A stretch of 64,000 nucleotides of DNA from Solanum dulcamara (lineage: Eukaryota; Streptophyta; Magnoliopsida; Solanales; Solanaceae): NCBI RefSeq assembly GCF_947179165.1, contig NC_077243.1:37646001-37710000 (forward strand). The letters run 5' to 3'. Within the stretch, counting starts at the first letter, position 1; every line of letters begins with the position of its first letter. Of this stretch, positions 11,939 through 25,099 are shown one piece after another. The position numbers were made by a program, and so were the translations under genes. A model generated the notes under the pieces. The model was not told the origin of the DNA, ran no database searches, and was given only the letters and a program-made list of their open reading frames with translations.

Positions 11939-12137
11939 TTTCTGCAGCCTGTAAACGGACAAATTAGGAAAGAGCTTCTATAGAGTTAAACTCTATCGCA
12001 TGAACTTAGAATATAAAATGTGAAACAACTCCTAATGTCTTAAATCCTCCTAATTATAAGTGTGGTGCACAACACACCCATAAGCAAGACTCTACTAGAC
12101 ATGAGTTCATTAACTCCCTAGGACTCTTGAACTTTGT

Positions 12138-12149
12138 GCTCTAATACCA
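12138..12149 (-). other. Primer-binding site (initiator Met tRNA type)
   Basis: On the minus strand, just after the 5' LTR end (...GGGCATGACA), the sequence is aac then TTGGTATTAGAGC. This matches the TGGTATCAGAGC primer-binding sequence for plant initiator methionine tRNA with one change. It fixes the element's orientation and marks 12154-14427 as the 5' LTR. Confidence 0.85.
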
Positions 12150-12153
12150 AGTT

Positions 12154-14427
12154 TGTCATGCCCCAAAAGGGTACCAGAGACATGGCCGACACTCGAAGAC
12201 CATTGCTGGCCCTCAAGCAAACTACTTGGTCCAATCACACATTCATTCAATCATATTCTATCAGCGAAAAACTCAACTCACAAGAATACTACTCATAAAA
12301 AAGGCCAACACCAACCATCTATCCAATCAACAACTAGTAAGAATGAAACAAATCAACATCATCAACACTCTAGTCTATGAAGACTCTATCAATAATCTAA
12401 GAGGTGCTAATGACAAGTTCATGGCTACCAAAAATCAAATAAAAGAAAGCTAACTCAAAGATAGAAAATATAACTATGGTATCCTCCGAAAATAGGGAAG
12501 ACTCACCAACTATCTCAAAGCGAATAGATCCTTAAAGGTGCGCCTACTGATGATCTCTAGTACTTATCTCTGCATCATGAAATTATGCAGTCCAAATGAC
12601 ATGAGTACGTGGAATGTACGAGTATGTAGAATGGCAGAATGAAGCATGCTTCAGGGTAGAATCAAATCAACTAAGAATCTCAACTCAAAAGAAGGAACAA
12701 CTCAATCAAGATGTCTTAAGTCTAAACAAGAATATGATTTAGACAAGACCAATCATGTACAATCTAATCCAATCCATTCCAATCTAACTTAGAGTACTAT
12801 CAAGACCTATATGAGAGTTTTTCTTAGCCGACAACCATCACTTATGAGCCAGTGATAGTACAACAAGTTGACGTTGTTGCCACGTCCATTTATATCTTGA
12901 TCAGATAGGAATGAATCAACAATCATGTATCCATAACCAATCAAGTCCTATTATGTCAGGACAGTAATTTGGGAAACATCCAACTTTAATGGTTTAATCC
13001 TCTCATATGTTTGGCGACGTAGATATTGGGTTCGAGTTATAACTTACTCTCACCCAATTCGATGCTCGATACTCTTCCCAAGACTCAACTCTCATAAAAC
13101 TCTATCCAATCAGTTATCAACTCATTAATTCTATCACAATCAAACCTCTTAAATGATCATACTATCCAATCAATTCCAATCACATTTTAAAAGAGTAATT
13201 TAGATATGCATTTATGAAAACCTTCAGGACTACCAAATCGTCAACACTATTGATACTATCATCATGCTCACATTTCAATCACAATCAAACATTCACAATT
13301 TAAGGTTCTAGACTCAAATCTTAGGATGAATACAACTCATTATCAATCAACATGCTACTGGGTTTGAGTAACAAGTAGTTCAATTCATGTGTTCTAGGAA
13401 TTTATTTGTAGGAAATCAACATTTCATCAATAATCAATAAAACTTGTATATTTTTAAGACAATAATTTCTCAAGAAAATACAATCAGGGAGACTCTATCC
13501 ATTCACAATCAATATATCACAATCATGGGCACATGGAGGCACAAAATCCATGTTTTAGTTCAGCCTTACATACCTGAAATGAAGAACAAATCAAGAGTTC
13601 GAAGACCTCACTTGAAGAACTTGAACTTTAGTCTTTCTCCTTTTCTCCAATCTTTGATCTCAAATAAACTAAGTGTTAATGAGAGAGAAACGTGATTAGG
13701 GTACTATTAAGGGACTCAATTTAGTCTTAAAATGTCAGTGTTTTAGTCTAAGAAGGGTGGGAGAAGACCAATCTACCCTTCCTTAAAAACTGAATATGGT
13801 CGTCTACGAGTCGTAGGTACAACTCGTAGAAACTTCTACGAGTCATTTTCTTCGATCATGGAATTAGGCTGGAAAATATTGGTGTGTATGACTCGTGTCT
13901 ACAAGTAGTCAAGGACTCGATGAGTCGTAGGTTCAACTCATCCCGCAAGTCCTCGAAAATCAGAGAAACTAAGTTCTAAACTTTTCATACGAGCCGTTAT
14001 TACGACTCGTATACTCCTCGATGGGTCATCAACTTGGCTCGTAGGAATGATATTCAGGGTTCAAAATTTTTCTAAGTGCTGGGGGTCTCTATGAGTTGTT
14101 TCTATGACTCGTGATCCTTTTTACGGGTCATCCTGTCAACTCGTAGCCAAAGTACTGCGGCTAATATTTTTTAGAAGTTAGAACTCGACCCTACGACTCA
14201 TTCCTACGAGTAGTCGACTTCTCTATGAGTCGTCCATAGACTCGTTAACTCACTTCTATACTTGGCTAGTTTTCAAACCTCAATGCCATCACTACGAGTC
14301 CTCCTACGATCCATAGGAGTTTGTACGACTCATAGGTTGACTCACACACATAGGCACACTCACTTTTTCTCAATCTTTCTCATGGTTCCCGAACCTTGTC
14401 TAAGCTAGAATAACACCGGGTGTTACA
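12154..14427 (-). repeat. 5' LTR of the gypsy element
   Basis: The 2274-bp LTR runs from TGTCATGCCCC to GGTGTTACA. Its inner part matches the solo LTR at 16948-22180 almost line by line once that copy's nested insertion is removed, and matches the 3' LTR halves. A run of tcgtag/actcgta words at 13800-14340 gives it many short inverted and direct repeats. Confidence 0.9.
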
Positions 14428-16947
14428 AAATTGGAATAGAGGGAGTATTTGAGGGAATATTTCTTTTTCTTAAATACTTATCTTAATTAAATTACTCATA
14501 TGTTCCCATAGTAATTATTTTGTTGAGACATTTCACAATAACTTGATTTTACATTTTCCCTTCATTTACATTTCTTATGTATTGAGTTCAACAAACTTTA
14601 GTTTCTTTGAATTATCTAATTGAAAATTCATGACATTAGAATAATTCAAAAACTTGAAGAAAATAAATAAAACATGAAATATGACCTGAAATAAATAAAA
14701 TATGAAATAAAAATTAAACATGATAATAAGCATGAAATAAATAAAATATATACATTTATGAATGGTAAACCATTATTTCTCCATCATCCCCTTCTACGTA
14801 AAAAGGGGCGAGTTTACAAAAAATGATCGTTACACAAGATGCACAACTATGGAATTTCAACTTCCAAAAAATATCCTTGCTGGAAACCTGCAGTGAGAAC
14901 GACATAGTTCCATCCATTAGTTATCGTCTGTCGATTAGCCCCGCTCTGACTCGCAATTGCATAATATTATGTCCAAATAACAAGGTTGTCTTTAGTTCCT
15001 TCAGGAACTACATAATTAATTGTTAAGGACATTCTACGTGAGAGAATAAATGGGCTAACGGATAGCGACAGCCACTACGAAGACGAAAAAATAATATGTG
15101 TATATTAACACAAAAAAATAAGAAAGAAACAAATTATAATAAAAGGTAATAAATTATCATTTCATCAAGGTTTGCATACGTTCTTCTCAGAGAAATCAAG
15201 AATGCTAAATTGGGAATGTTTATGTAGCCAACCGGTGTGAAGTTTGCCATATTTGAGATAAGAAGAGAGTTTGTGCAGCTTTGATAATAAAAGAGTTTAT
15301 GAAGCTTTGGCCTTCATCATTAAATAGAAGTATATTTATTGCAATACAAATATCATGATTTTTGTCTAATCACAAGCTCAAAGCGGCTAAACATCATTGT
15401 AAACTGTAATATCAAAGCAGCTAAATATAGTTATTACTCTTAATTAAAATATTAAAAATAAATAATTATAAGTAAAATATTCTAATAACTAAAATTTTGT
15501 ACTTCAATAAAGTTTCATCACCCTCAAAAAATTAGAAAATCTCATTGATTTATTTGTATAGGAAAAATAAGACACGTATTACACTGAATTTTTTTATATG
15601 GTTGCCCTTCTCCACTTTCTGCTTTTTTCAAACCAGTTAAATTCATTCAAAATTCCTTTCATTTTCCATCAAACCTTTTAAATTACCTTTAAAACCCCTT
15701 TCCTTAATATGTTGTAACTTGTAAGTCAAATGTCGCAACATGTCATGAATATGTTGCTACTTGAGACTCATAAGTCATACCAGATAACTCAAATATCGTA
15801 ACTTGTGACCTATATGCTGCAACATTTGACTAACAAGTTGCAACAAATACACCAAATAGTTTCTCAAACGAGCATTAAGCTTGTATCAAACCAATGCAAA
15901 TGAAGATCACTATGGTACATTGCTTGTATCAGTCAATGGAATAAATGCTCTGCTTCAGCCATCACATCACATTAATGCTCCCCTACAAATTTAGACTTAT
16001 CATTTTCTTTTTTTTCTTTTTTTTTCTTTTTTAATGCTCTGATGCGTTATAGGTTATCACTTATGACATAAATGTTGCAATATTTAATGCACAATATACA
16101 ACATATGATTGAGATGTTGCAATTAATACAATAACAAACCATCAAATAGTATTCTAAGATTGTTTATCACTAAAGTAGAGTTAAATTTAACAAGATCCAT
16201 CAAATTGATCAATTCATCTATCCATTTAGTATAATATCATTTGTTGATAATCTAATATTATGTCTTACGCTATGTTTGAGGTCTACCACAATAACAAATC
16301 ATCAAATATACTCAGTATTATAATATTATTTCTCACTATATTAAGTTTACATGTAACTATTTCCATCAAATTGATCAGTTACATTCATCAATTTAGGATA
16401 ATAACATTAGTTGATCATCTAATTACTACGTAATTCACTATGATTGAAGATTGTGAAGTTTTGATAATAAAAGAGTTTATGAAGCGTTGGTCTTCTTCTT
16501 TAAATACAAGCATATTTAGTAATGAAAATATTAATCTTGTACAATGTGTGAATTATTGAATTAAAATAGGTAATTCAATTTATTATTACTTGTGTTTCGT
16601 GAGTTTAAGATGAGATAATAATATATGTTGGTGTAATTGTATGATAAGATAAATTTATATTTTTATATGTGTAGAGACATAAGTTTGATTAGTCAAATAG
16701 GTCGATTATTTCTAAAATGATCAATTATTTTTTTAAATGAGATTACAAAATATGCATTGTCCTTGGTTGCAACTTTATTTAGACTTATCATTTTTCTTTT
16801 TTTCTTTTTTAAATTTTTTTAAATGCTTTGATGCATCATAGGTTGCGACTTATGACAGAAATATTACAACATTTAACTCACAAGTTACAACATATGGTTG
16901 AGATGTTGCAACTCATACAATAACAAACCATCAAATTGGGATAATAC
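14428..16947. repeat. Host-segment island with duplicated blocks
   Basis: No intact gene. 14940-15400 duplicates 1874-2370. 21-bp GTTGCAAC-type units occupy about 15705-15850, 16060-16115 and 16845-16915. A block at about 15980-16146 (polypyrimidine run, then atgcgttataggtt... and caataacaaaccatcaaat) is repeated at about 16768-16936, some 790 bp further on. The ~165-bp unit lies between them. The remaining sequence is AT-rich without recognisable coding content. Confidence 0.6.
16120..16445. repeat. ~165-bp tandem repeat, left block (two units)
   Basis: Two units share caataacaaa(c/t)catcaaat, tattcta.tattattt.tcactaaa, ccatcaaattgatca and ggataat..cattagttgatcatctaat. The last phrase recurs at about 16226 and 16397. 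The same unit is found at 22181-22525 on the far side of the solo LTR and once at about 3000, so the repeat belonged to the host before the LTR inserted. Confidence 0.75.
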
Positions 16948-19271
16948 TTTCACGCCTAGGAGAGGTACCCTAGACGTGGTCGGCACTCGAAGACCATTGA
17001 TGGTCCCCAAGAGAACCACTTAGTCCAATCACACATTCATTCAATCACATTCTATCAGCAGAAGACTCAACTCACAAGAATACTATTCATAAATAAGGCC
17101 AAAGATCCATCATCTATCCAATCGATAACTAGTAAGAATGAAACTAATCAAAATGAAATAAATTAACATCATCAATGCTCTAGTCTATGAAGCCTCTATC
17201 AACAATCTAAGAGGTGCCAATGACAGGTTCATGGCTATCATAAATCAAATAAAATAAAGCTAACTCAAAGCTGAAAAGATAATTGCGGTATCCTCCGAAA
17301 ATAGGGAGGACTCAACAACTAGATGGAAATGAATAAATCCTCAATGGTGAGCCTGTTGATGATCTCTAGTATCTATCTCTACATCATGAAATGATTCAGG
17401 ACAAATGGCATCAGTACATGGAATGTACAAGTATGTAAAATGGGAAAATGTAGCATGCATCAGGATAGAATCAAATCAACTCAGAATCTCAACTCAAAAG
17501 AAGGACCAACTCAATCAAGATTTCCTAAGTCTGAACAAGAATATGATTTGTACAAGACCAAGCATATACACTCCAATCCAATCCATTCCAATCTGACTTA
17601 GAGTACTATCAAGACTTATATGAGAGTTTCTCTTATCTGACAACTATCACTTATGAGCCAGTGATAGTTCAACAAATAGATGTTTTTGCCACATCCATTC
17701 ATACCTTGCCAGGGTAGGAACAAATCAACAATTATGTATCCATAACCAATCAAGTCCTATCATGTGAGGACAGTAATTTGAGAAATATCCAACTTTACTG
17801 ATTCAATCATCTTCTAAGTTTGGCGACGTAGTTTTGAGTTCGAGTTATTACTTACTCTCACCCAATTCGATGCTTGATACTCCTCCCAAGACTCAACGCT
17901 CATAAAACTCTATCCAATCAATTCAATCTAGTCATTGGACCCTTATCAACTTATCAATTCTATCACAATCAAACTACTCGACTGATCATACTATCCAATC
18001 ATATTTTTCAAGAGTAATTTAGATATGCATTTATGAAAACCTTCAGGACTATCAATTCGTCAACACTGTCAATACTATCATCATGCTCACATTCCAATAA
18101 AAATCAAGCATTCACAATCTAAGGCTCTAGACTCAATCAACTCATTATCAATCAACATGTTACTAGGGTTTGTGTAACAAGTAGTTCAATTTATGTATTC
18201 AAAGAATTTATTTGTAGGAAATCAATATTTCATCAAGAATGAGTAAAAAATGTATATTTTTAAGATAATAATTTCTCAAGAAATATAATTATGGAGACTC
18301 AATCCATTCACAATCAATCTATCACAATCATGGAGACATGGAGGAATAAAATCCATGTTTAGTTCATCCTTACATACCTGGAATGAAGAAAAAATCAAGA
18401 GTTCGAAGACCTCACTTGAAGAACTTGAACCCTAGTCTTTCTGCACCTCTCCAATTTTTGCTCTCAAATAATCCAAGTGTTAATGAGAGAGTAACATATT
18501 TAGGGTACTATTAAGGGACTCAATTTAGTCCTAAAACATCAGGGTTTTAGTCTAAGAAGGTGTCACGACCCAACCCTATGGGCCATGACCAGGTGCCCAA
18601 GCTAGACACTCGCGTATACACTTGTAACCCATAAGTAAGCCTGTCTCCAGAGAAACCACGACTTGTCATTTAGGAAGCATAACACATAAGCCGATGAGGC
18701 TATCATAGCATGTGGGATCGTCCTATTATATACATACACACGAGCCGACAAGGCTTCCATGGCAAAGGAAATGTCCCAAAACATAAATCATATGTATTAA
18801 CGACTATATATGGTGGGACAGGGCCCCCGTTGTACCCCTGAATAAACAAACATAATACATACACCAAGGATTAGTACCAAAAACTAGGCCTCGATATAAT
18901 GGAGCTTCTTCCAAATTGGCTGAGCGGAATCCTAAGATGACAGACTCTCAAAACCTGTGTCTGTACCTGCGGGCATAAAATACAGCCCCCTCGGAAAAAG
19001 GGGGTCAGTACGATATATGTACTGAGTATGTAGGCATATAATATTATAAACAAATTACAGTTACAATAGGGATGCAGGGGGCAAGTATAACGTTTAGCTA
19101 TTCACCGTACCTGCATCTTATAAAATAAGGTCATACATACTATCATCACGTACTGTACCTGGCCCGTTCAGGGACTCGATGTAACAACTACGTCATTCTA
19201 TCATCATGAGAACATGTGTATTATTAGCACTGTGGAACATACAGCCTGATCCATGTATATAGCAAGTACCT

Positions 19272-19510
19272 GCCGAGGAGTGACGGCCCAATCCACATAT
19301 CATATAATAATGCTGAGGAATGACGGCCCGATCCGTATCTCATATGATAATGCTGAGGTACGACGGCCCAATCCGTATATTGTATAACAATGCTGAGGTA
19401 CGACGACCTAATCCATATATAATATAATGATACCGAGGAATGTACGACCCGATCCTTATATAGTAAAATATGTTGAGGTACGTTCGGCCCGATCTATATA
19501 TATCATAATA
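19272..19510. repeat. About 41-bp tandem repeat inside the family C LTR
   Basis: Six units of the type 'gctgaggaatgacggcccga' then 'tccgtatctcatatgataat' follow each other with a period near 40-41 bp. Each has a gacggcc core and an AT-rich tail. Divergence increases toward the right end (ttcggcccgatc). Confidence 0.88.
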
Positions 19511-21109
19511 CATATACGTGAATGTAAAACTTGGTAGCATATCAATCATCTCTCAACATATTATCATAAAGTATGTCCAAGAGACTCTAGGTATAGGAGC
19601 TTACACATCCAATCATTATTTAGTATGTAAAAGGCTCGAGGGTCGTAGTTTAACTACTTTAAGACCCTTACCACCCAAAAGTGAGTACAAGTCATGAATC
19701 ACATCCAGAATCTATAAATGGAACTATCGCTAACTCATATCACATATCGTTTCACTTACATTAAGCCATTTCAAGAGAAGGAAGGGATAGGCCTCATGTG
19801 TAATACTTTTCATCACGTAAAAGGCTTACAAGACAATAACTCAACTATTGCAGGAGTTCTAATATCAAGAAGTGAAGAAGATGTACGAATCATGCTTGGG
19901 GTTCTAAGAATGGAATTGTCCCCACATTTCATACACCAATCACTTATAGCTAAGACATGCCAAGAGAGAAGAAGAGTTAAGCTTTACATACTCATCACCT
20001 CCTAACGTATGGAAGGCTTGAGAAGCCCTAGTTCAATTACTATAAGGGTTCTTTCATCAAGAAGTAAATAAGGACCGTGAATTATGCTTGGAATTTATGA
20101 GTAGATTTATCCTCAAGCTCATATCATTCATTACTTAACTCGAAGACATGCCAAAAGAAGAGAAAGATAGCTTTACATACCTTTTATCGAGTAATCGTAA
20201 CCACTCTTGCTTCATCGCCTTCTGAACCTATTTAACACAAAGTTAATACTAATATTAATAACCTTAAACATTCCATATTCTCAAACCATAACTAAGCATC
20301 TATAGGAATCATTTCCCTAGGTGCCTTCCTCGAGTAGTTTATTAATCGGCTAAGAAGTTAACGGAAATCGGGCAGAACTTCCCCTATAACTTGCCCTATC
20401 CGAATTTCCAATTACATCCTCAACCACTGAATAAAACCAAAAACAACAATCAGCAGCTCATATACAAGTAAAACACTTCAATATTACGCAATACAAACTC
20501 CAAACGACTCGCTTAAAACTACGATACCAAAACAAGGTTTTCAATCATTAATTCGTAAAATCTTTAACCACGCAGAATGGAGGGTTAGGTGGATGCAACC
20601 AGAAGCACCCACACCTATTTTAACCCACGTTCCAAAGACAACGCCACAATCACAACAACACTATACAACCTTAACAATTTTAACTCGTCTAGAACGACTT
20701 CAATTTCGTTCGCTTACAACATCCAGCATACTTATACATTTTTCCTACTTACAACTTCATTTAAAACATGTAATACACTACATAACAACATTATTAACTC
20801 CAATTTGAAAGGAAAGACCTTACCTTGTCCGAAACTTGCCAAAATATGCCTCGGAAGTCCTCTTAACGTGCTGAAACTTAGTGGACTGTTGGTGTCACGT
20901 TTTTGCTGCCCCAAATAGAAGTTTTTCATTATTAAACACCATTATATCACCGTAGAATACCTTAAATAATTAATTCACAGAACGAAATCGGGCCTTACCT
21001 TTTCTTTTGGCCAAAGCCATTGCCCCTCTCTTCTCAGCTCTTAGGGTTTCTCTTTTTCTTTGTTAAATTTTGATGAAGATTAAGTGTATACAGCATGTTA
21101 CACCTATAT

Positions 21110-21300
21110 ATATACATCCCTAGGAGGTGACATATGGCATCCCCTAGGGGTGACACATGGCAGCCCCCTAGGGTGCCACCTCAATCATGCACCCACTCAT
21201 TTGCTGCCACGTGGTAGTGTGGGGCCCACCTCAAGTAGGTGTGTCACCTACTTGGTCCAAGTAGGTGCATCACCTACTTGCTTCCGAGTAGGTGCTACGT
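21110..21300. repeat. Short repeats and twin perfect hairpins in the family C LTR
   Basis: 21118-21180 has three versions of 'cctaggrggtgacayatggca' about 25 bp apart. At 21232-21254 and 21258-21280 two 23-bp perfect hairpins (caagtaggtg, 3-nt loop, cacctacttg) lie 3 bp apart. They may be part of the LTR's regulatory or RNA-structure region; the function is unknown. Confidence 0.7.
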
Positions 21301-22180
21301 CTCCTTCTGCCTTTTACATGGGGTTCTTAATCTCGTCTTAGTTTAAGAACCTATGACATCCTTGCTACATGAGCTCAACATGTACTCCAGTAGCTTAAGT
21401 ATGTAAGACATCCAAGTTGGTAGCTTACGCAAGCAAGTCGAGTCCCACGACTTGTTATTTTGTCCCCCAACTCGTTTCAAATCCTTATAGCCCTACTTTC
21501 AACCTTTACTCTTATGGGGCACCATGTCTTCCCTTCCTTAGAGTTATTTGATAATTGTATGGATAACCTGGGTCACAAGACAACTTTTAAGAAGCTTAAG
21601 AAGACGTTCTGAAGCACAAAGGTACGGGGTATAACAGAAGGGTGGAAAAAGACCAATCTATCCTTTGTTAAAAACTGAATATGGCCATCTACTAGTTGTA
21701 GGTATGACTCATAGAAACTTCTATGGGTCATCCTCTTTGATCGTGGAATTGGGCTGGAAAATGTAGGGGTCTACCACTCATGTCTATGAGTCATCAAGGA
21801 CTCAATGAGTCATACGTTCAACTCGTCCTATAGGACCTCAAAAATCAGAGAAACTAAGTCTCTAAACTTTTCATACGAGCCATTATTATGACTCGCATAC
21901 TCATCGATGGGTTATCAATTTGGCTCGTAAGAATGGTACTCAGGGTTCGGAATTTGGCTAAGTGTCGGGGGTCTCTACGAGTCGTTTCTACTTCCTACGT
22001 GATCCTTTCTATGGGTCGTCCAGTCGACTCGTAGCCAAAGTACTGCGGGTTATATTTTTTAGAAGTTAGACAAGGCTCTACGACTCATTCCTAGGACTCG
22101 TAGGAATGGTTACGGCTCGTACAGTAGCTCGTAGCAAGGCTTCTCCCAATCTCCCAATCTAAATTTCACCAGGTGTTACA

Positions 22181-22619
22181 AATACCATTTGTTGATCATC
22201 TAATTACTATGTAATTCAAAGGTCTATTACAATAACAAATCATCAAATTCATTATTCTAATATTATTTGTCACTAAATTTAGGTTAAATGTACATTTTCC
22301 TTTAAATTGATCAGTTCATTCATCAAATTAGGATAATATCATTAGCTGATCATCTAATTATTACATTATTCACTATGATTGAGATTTAATACAATAATAA
22401 ATCATCAAATTTAGTATTCTAACATTGTTTATCACTAAATTAAGGTTAAATGTAACAATTTCCATAAAATTGATCATATCATTCATCAAATTAGGATAAT
22501 ACTATTAGTTGATCATCGATTTACTACATAATTAAAAATGTAATATGATGCTCGTGAGTCAAATATTGCAACATGTCATGAATATGTTGCTACTTGTGAC
22601 TCATATGTCCCAATATTTG
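22181..22619. repeat. ~165-bp tandem repeat, right block, plus 21-bp units
   Basis: Continues the array interrupted by the 16948-22180 LTR. Phrases 'aattaggataat..cattag' recur at about 22326 and 22487 (period about 161 bp), followed at 22545-22619 by 21-bp units (attgcaacatgtcatgaatat, gttgctacttgtgactcatat). The next LTR insertion cuts this 21-bp array, which resumes at 25100. Confidence 0.75.
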
Positions 22620-25099
22620 AGTAATCATCCTGAAGGTCATTTTTGATATTCTTGATAAAATTATTATTTTACCCCCCCCCCCCCCCCCCGTTAGTTTCCC
22701 CAAGTCACTTTTGGTTGAATCTTAAAGTTAATTTTTGTAAATGTTATAAAAAGTTGATGTTTTGCTTGAGAAATGTATTTTAAAAGTTTAAGTTATCAAA
22801 TTTTGAGTTACGGAGTCATTTGGAGTTTCAAGTCTTGAAATAAAATTTTGTCAATTCCATCAATTACAAATTATGGAAATTGGTCTAGAAGAGTTGTCAT
22901 AACCAGATTTGGAGTTCAAACATGGAATTTAGGTCCGAAGTTGAAAATTGGGTTAAAGTTTGATCCAAGTTTGACTTTGATCAATATTTGGGGTTTGGGT
23001 GCTCGGATTGGATTTATGATGGCGCCAATAGTGTCGGAAGGTGATTTTAATACTATTTATGGCTTCATTATAATTTTTAGAGGCCCCGAAGGTATTTTGG
23101 GTATTTCAAGTGCCGAAACTAGTTTAGTTGTGACTTATCAAATTTTGGGTCAAGGAGGCCTCGAATTTGAATTCCAATGATTCCATTGAGTTCAAAACAT
23201 CGAATTTAGCAGGGTAACATATTTGATTTGTGTTCATGGAGTTTCGATCGAATCCCGAGGGTCCATTCGAAAATTTGGCCTTGTGAAATTGTTGTTGTCA
23301 ACTGGTGCCTCCAATTGCTCTTTGCATTCGCGGAGTAGCCCTATCGCGATCGTGATGCACCATTCTTTTGATCCCCATGATCACGAGGTCTTGGCCACAA
23401 TCGCGATGAAGCGAGGGCCTGACCTTCACATTCGCAATGTAAGTGAGTCGCGATCGCGAAGGGATAATTTGACCTGAATAGTGTCTTTCCCAAAAGACAG
23501 GAATAGGGTCAATTTCCTCCATTTTAACATTCTAAGATCGGGATAGGCGAATTTCAAAGATATTTTCCATGAAAAACTATTGGGTAAGTCATTCTCAACT
23601 TATATCTTTGATTTCCATTGATTAATTCGTGATCTGAACTTCAAAATTTGGATTTCAAATTGGAGATTTTGGGGTTTTTAGCCTAATCCAAAATTCTATG
23701 AAAAGTTGATGTTTGTGAACTCATTTTAACTCTATTTTTAAAACGGTTTTCACCATTAGATTCCTTATTACTTGGAGAATATTTCATCTAAAAATAATCA
23801 AATTTTGAGTTCGATTTCCGATATGGATTTTTGACCATTTTACCCTATTCACCCGAATTACTTGATTTTAGTGTCAATAGCTTCAAAATATAATTTTGAG
23901 TCTATATTTGATTCCATTGTGTTGATTTAGAGTATCGTCAGAGAGAAAAAGCGGTGACTTCAGATTATTCGTGACTTTTGACTAAAGCAAGTAAAATTCT
24001 AACATTTGTTAGTTATGTTGAACCTTGTATTTTTCTATGTGAGAGGACTAGGATGTGTTGGGTCATTAGATTGAATTGAAATATATTAGTTGAAGTGTGA
24101 TAGTGGAATTCAGATAAGGGTAATTGTCTAAGTGTTGTGTATTATGAGATATTGGTCTATTGTGTGATTGTGGACTATATGACGTCTTATTGAATATTTA
24201 TCCTGTTTCACTCATTACTTGTGCATATATTTTATCTATGATGACTGAGAAATGATATTAGTGAGGTACTGGATATTAGGACCGAGGTTTCTACCGGTCG
24301 AGCTGATTTGTTGAGGTCTCTTGTGGCGGCCGAAGTCTATTCCGGTAGATATTATGGCCAAGGTCTCTTTTGAAAGATATTAGCCTAGGTATTTTCCGGC
24401 GGATACATGGTCTATGTGAGGACCATATGAGTTCCGGTCTGAGGTGACCAAATAGATATGTACATGCATCACGATATTTGACATTGCATTTGCATCTATT
24501 TCATCCTGTGATTGATTATGATTTGACATTTCCTATGTTTGCCTGAGTATGGTGGTTAGAATGTATATGTGCTTTCTACTTGTAGACTGTCTAGTATTCT
24601 AGTATACTTGTGTATAGTTGTAGAGGATTGTGGTTGGGATGTCAAGAGTACTTGTGTTCCGTATTGCTTTACTTAGGGTTTAGTTTTCGTTTTGCTGAGT
24701 ACCATGTTATTGGTGCTTACCCCTTTTTTCTACATATATGCAGTATCTGAGACCGGCACCTCCTACTCTTAGTACTTCTATTGATTTGGGGCCGAGCTTC
24801 TAGATGCGTGAGAGGTAGCATCTTGTCTTCTTCAGCAGACTCTCTTCATCCATTTTCTTTATGTTTTGTTCTACTTGAGGACAGAGGCATATAGACTTGT
24901 ATTTTTTTTATTTTGTTGAAATAGTGGCTTGTACATGTGGCATCAAGTCTTGGGTGTATTAGAATCTATAATCCTCTTATCCTTATCTATATTATATTAG
25001 ACTTTACATTTCCGCTTATTTTGAATTTTTCAGACTCTTAGGCTAACTCGTCTTGATGGGTTAGGCGAGTGCCATCACACCCAATTTTGGGTCATGATA
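22620..25099 (+). mobile_element. Solo LTR, family B, with TSD
   Basis: The insert runs from AGTAATCATCCTGAAGG (decayed TGTAATGACC start) to GGGTCATGATA (decayed ...GTGACA end), with ATTTG at 22615-22619 and 25100-25104. The flanking 21-bp repeat is continuous when the insert is removed. Inside, 23300-23470 has the same cgcgatcgcgaa-type phrases as the LTRs at 46738 and 53679. An 18-C homopolymer lies at 22672-22689. No coding relic is recognised. Confidence 0.85.
22672..22689. repeat. Poly-C homopolymer, 18 bases
   Basis: An uninterrupted run of C in an AT-rich context near the start of the family B LTR. The true length may differ because such runs are error-prone in assemblies. Confidence 0.9.

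Larger units (their letters stand above)
3283..14427 (-). mobile_element. Degraded Ty3/gypsy LTR retrotransposon (family A), with a nested solo LTR
   Basis: Read on the minus strand: 5' LTR 14427-12154 (2274 bp, TGTAACACC...CATGACA), primer-binding site, gag, protease, RT, RNase H and integrase relics, polypurine tract (7535-7523), and 3' LTR from 7522 down to 3283. The 3' LTR is split by the solo LTR at 4019-6445. It also lacks the last ~480 bp corresponding to 12154-12631 of the 5' LTR, so no TSD can be read for this element. Gene order (PR-RT-RH-IN), the initiator-Met PBS and the pol wording are those of plant Ty3/gypsy elements, probably of the chromovirus Tekay/Del type. Many stops and frameshifts show that it is dead. 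Confidence 0.92.
18561..21636 (-). mobile_element. Solo LTR, family C (3076 bp), with TSD
   Basis: The insert runs from TGTCACGACCC to GGTATAACA, flanked by GAAGG at 18556-18560 and 21637-21641. The uninterrupted form (tctaagaagggtgg) is seen at 13749-13762. On the minus strand it would start TGTTATACC and end GGGTCGTGACA, as expected for a gypsy LTR. No PBS, PPT or pol wording was found inside, so a very long solo LTR is the simplest reading. It contains a 41-bp tandem repeat and paired hairpins. This is the third level of nesting: host, then family A LTR, then family C LTR. Confidence 0.87.
16948..22180 (-). mobile_element. Solo LTR, family A, carrying a nested family C LTR
   Basis: The insert starts TTTCACGCCTAGG (the expected TG start is mutated to TT) and ends GGTGTTACA, with AATAC at 16943-16947 and again at 22181-22185. 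Removing the nested insertion (18561-21636 plus one GAAGG) leaves about 2.15 kb that aligns with 12154-14427. No internal retrotransposon sequence is present. Confidence 0.9.

Noticed and set aside
19272..19510. CRISPR-like regular repeat
   Set aside because: Units are directly adjacent with no spacers, inside a plant LTR; it is an ordinary tandem repeat.
22848..23180. 110-aa plus-strand open frame
   Set aside because: Inside a family B LTR. Related LTRs at 46738 and 53679 do not keep the frame.
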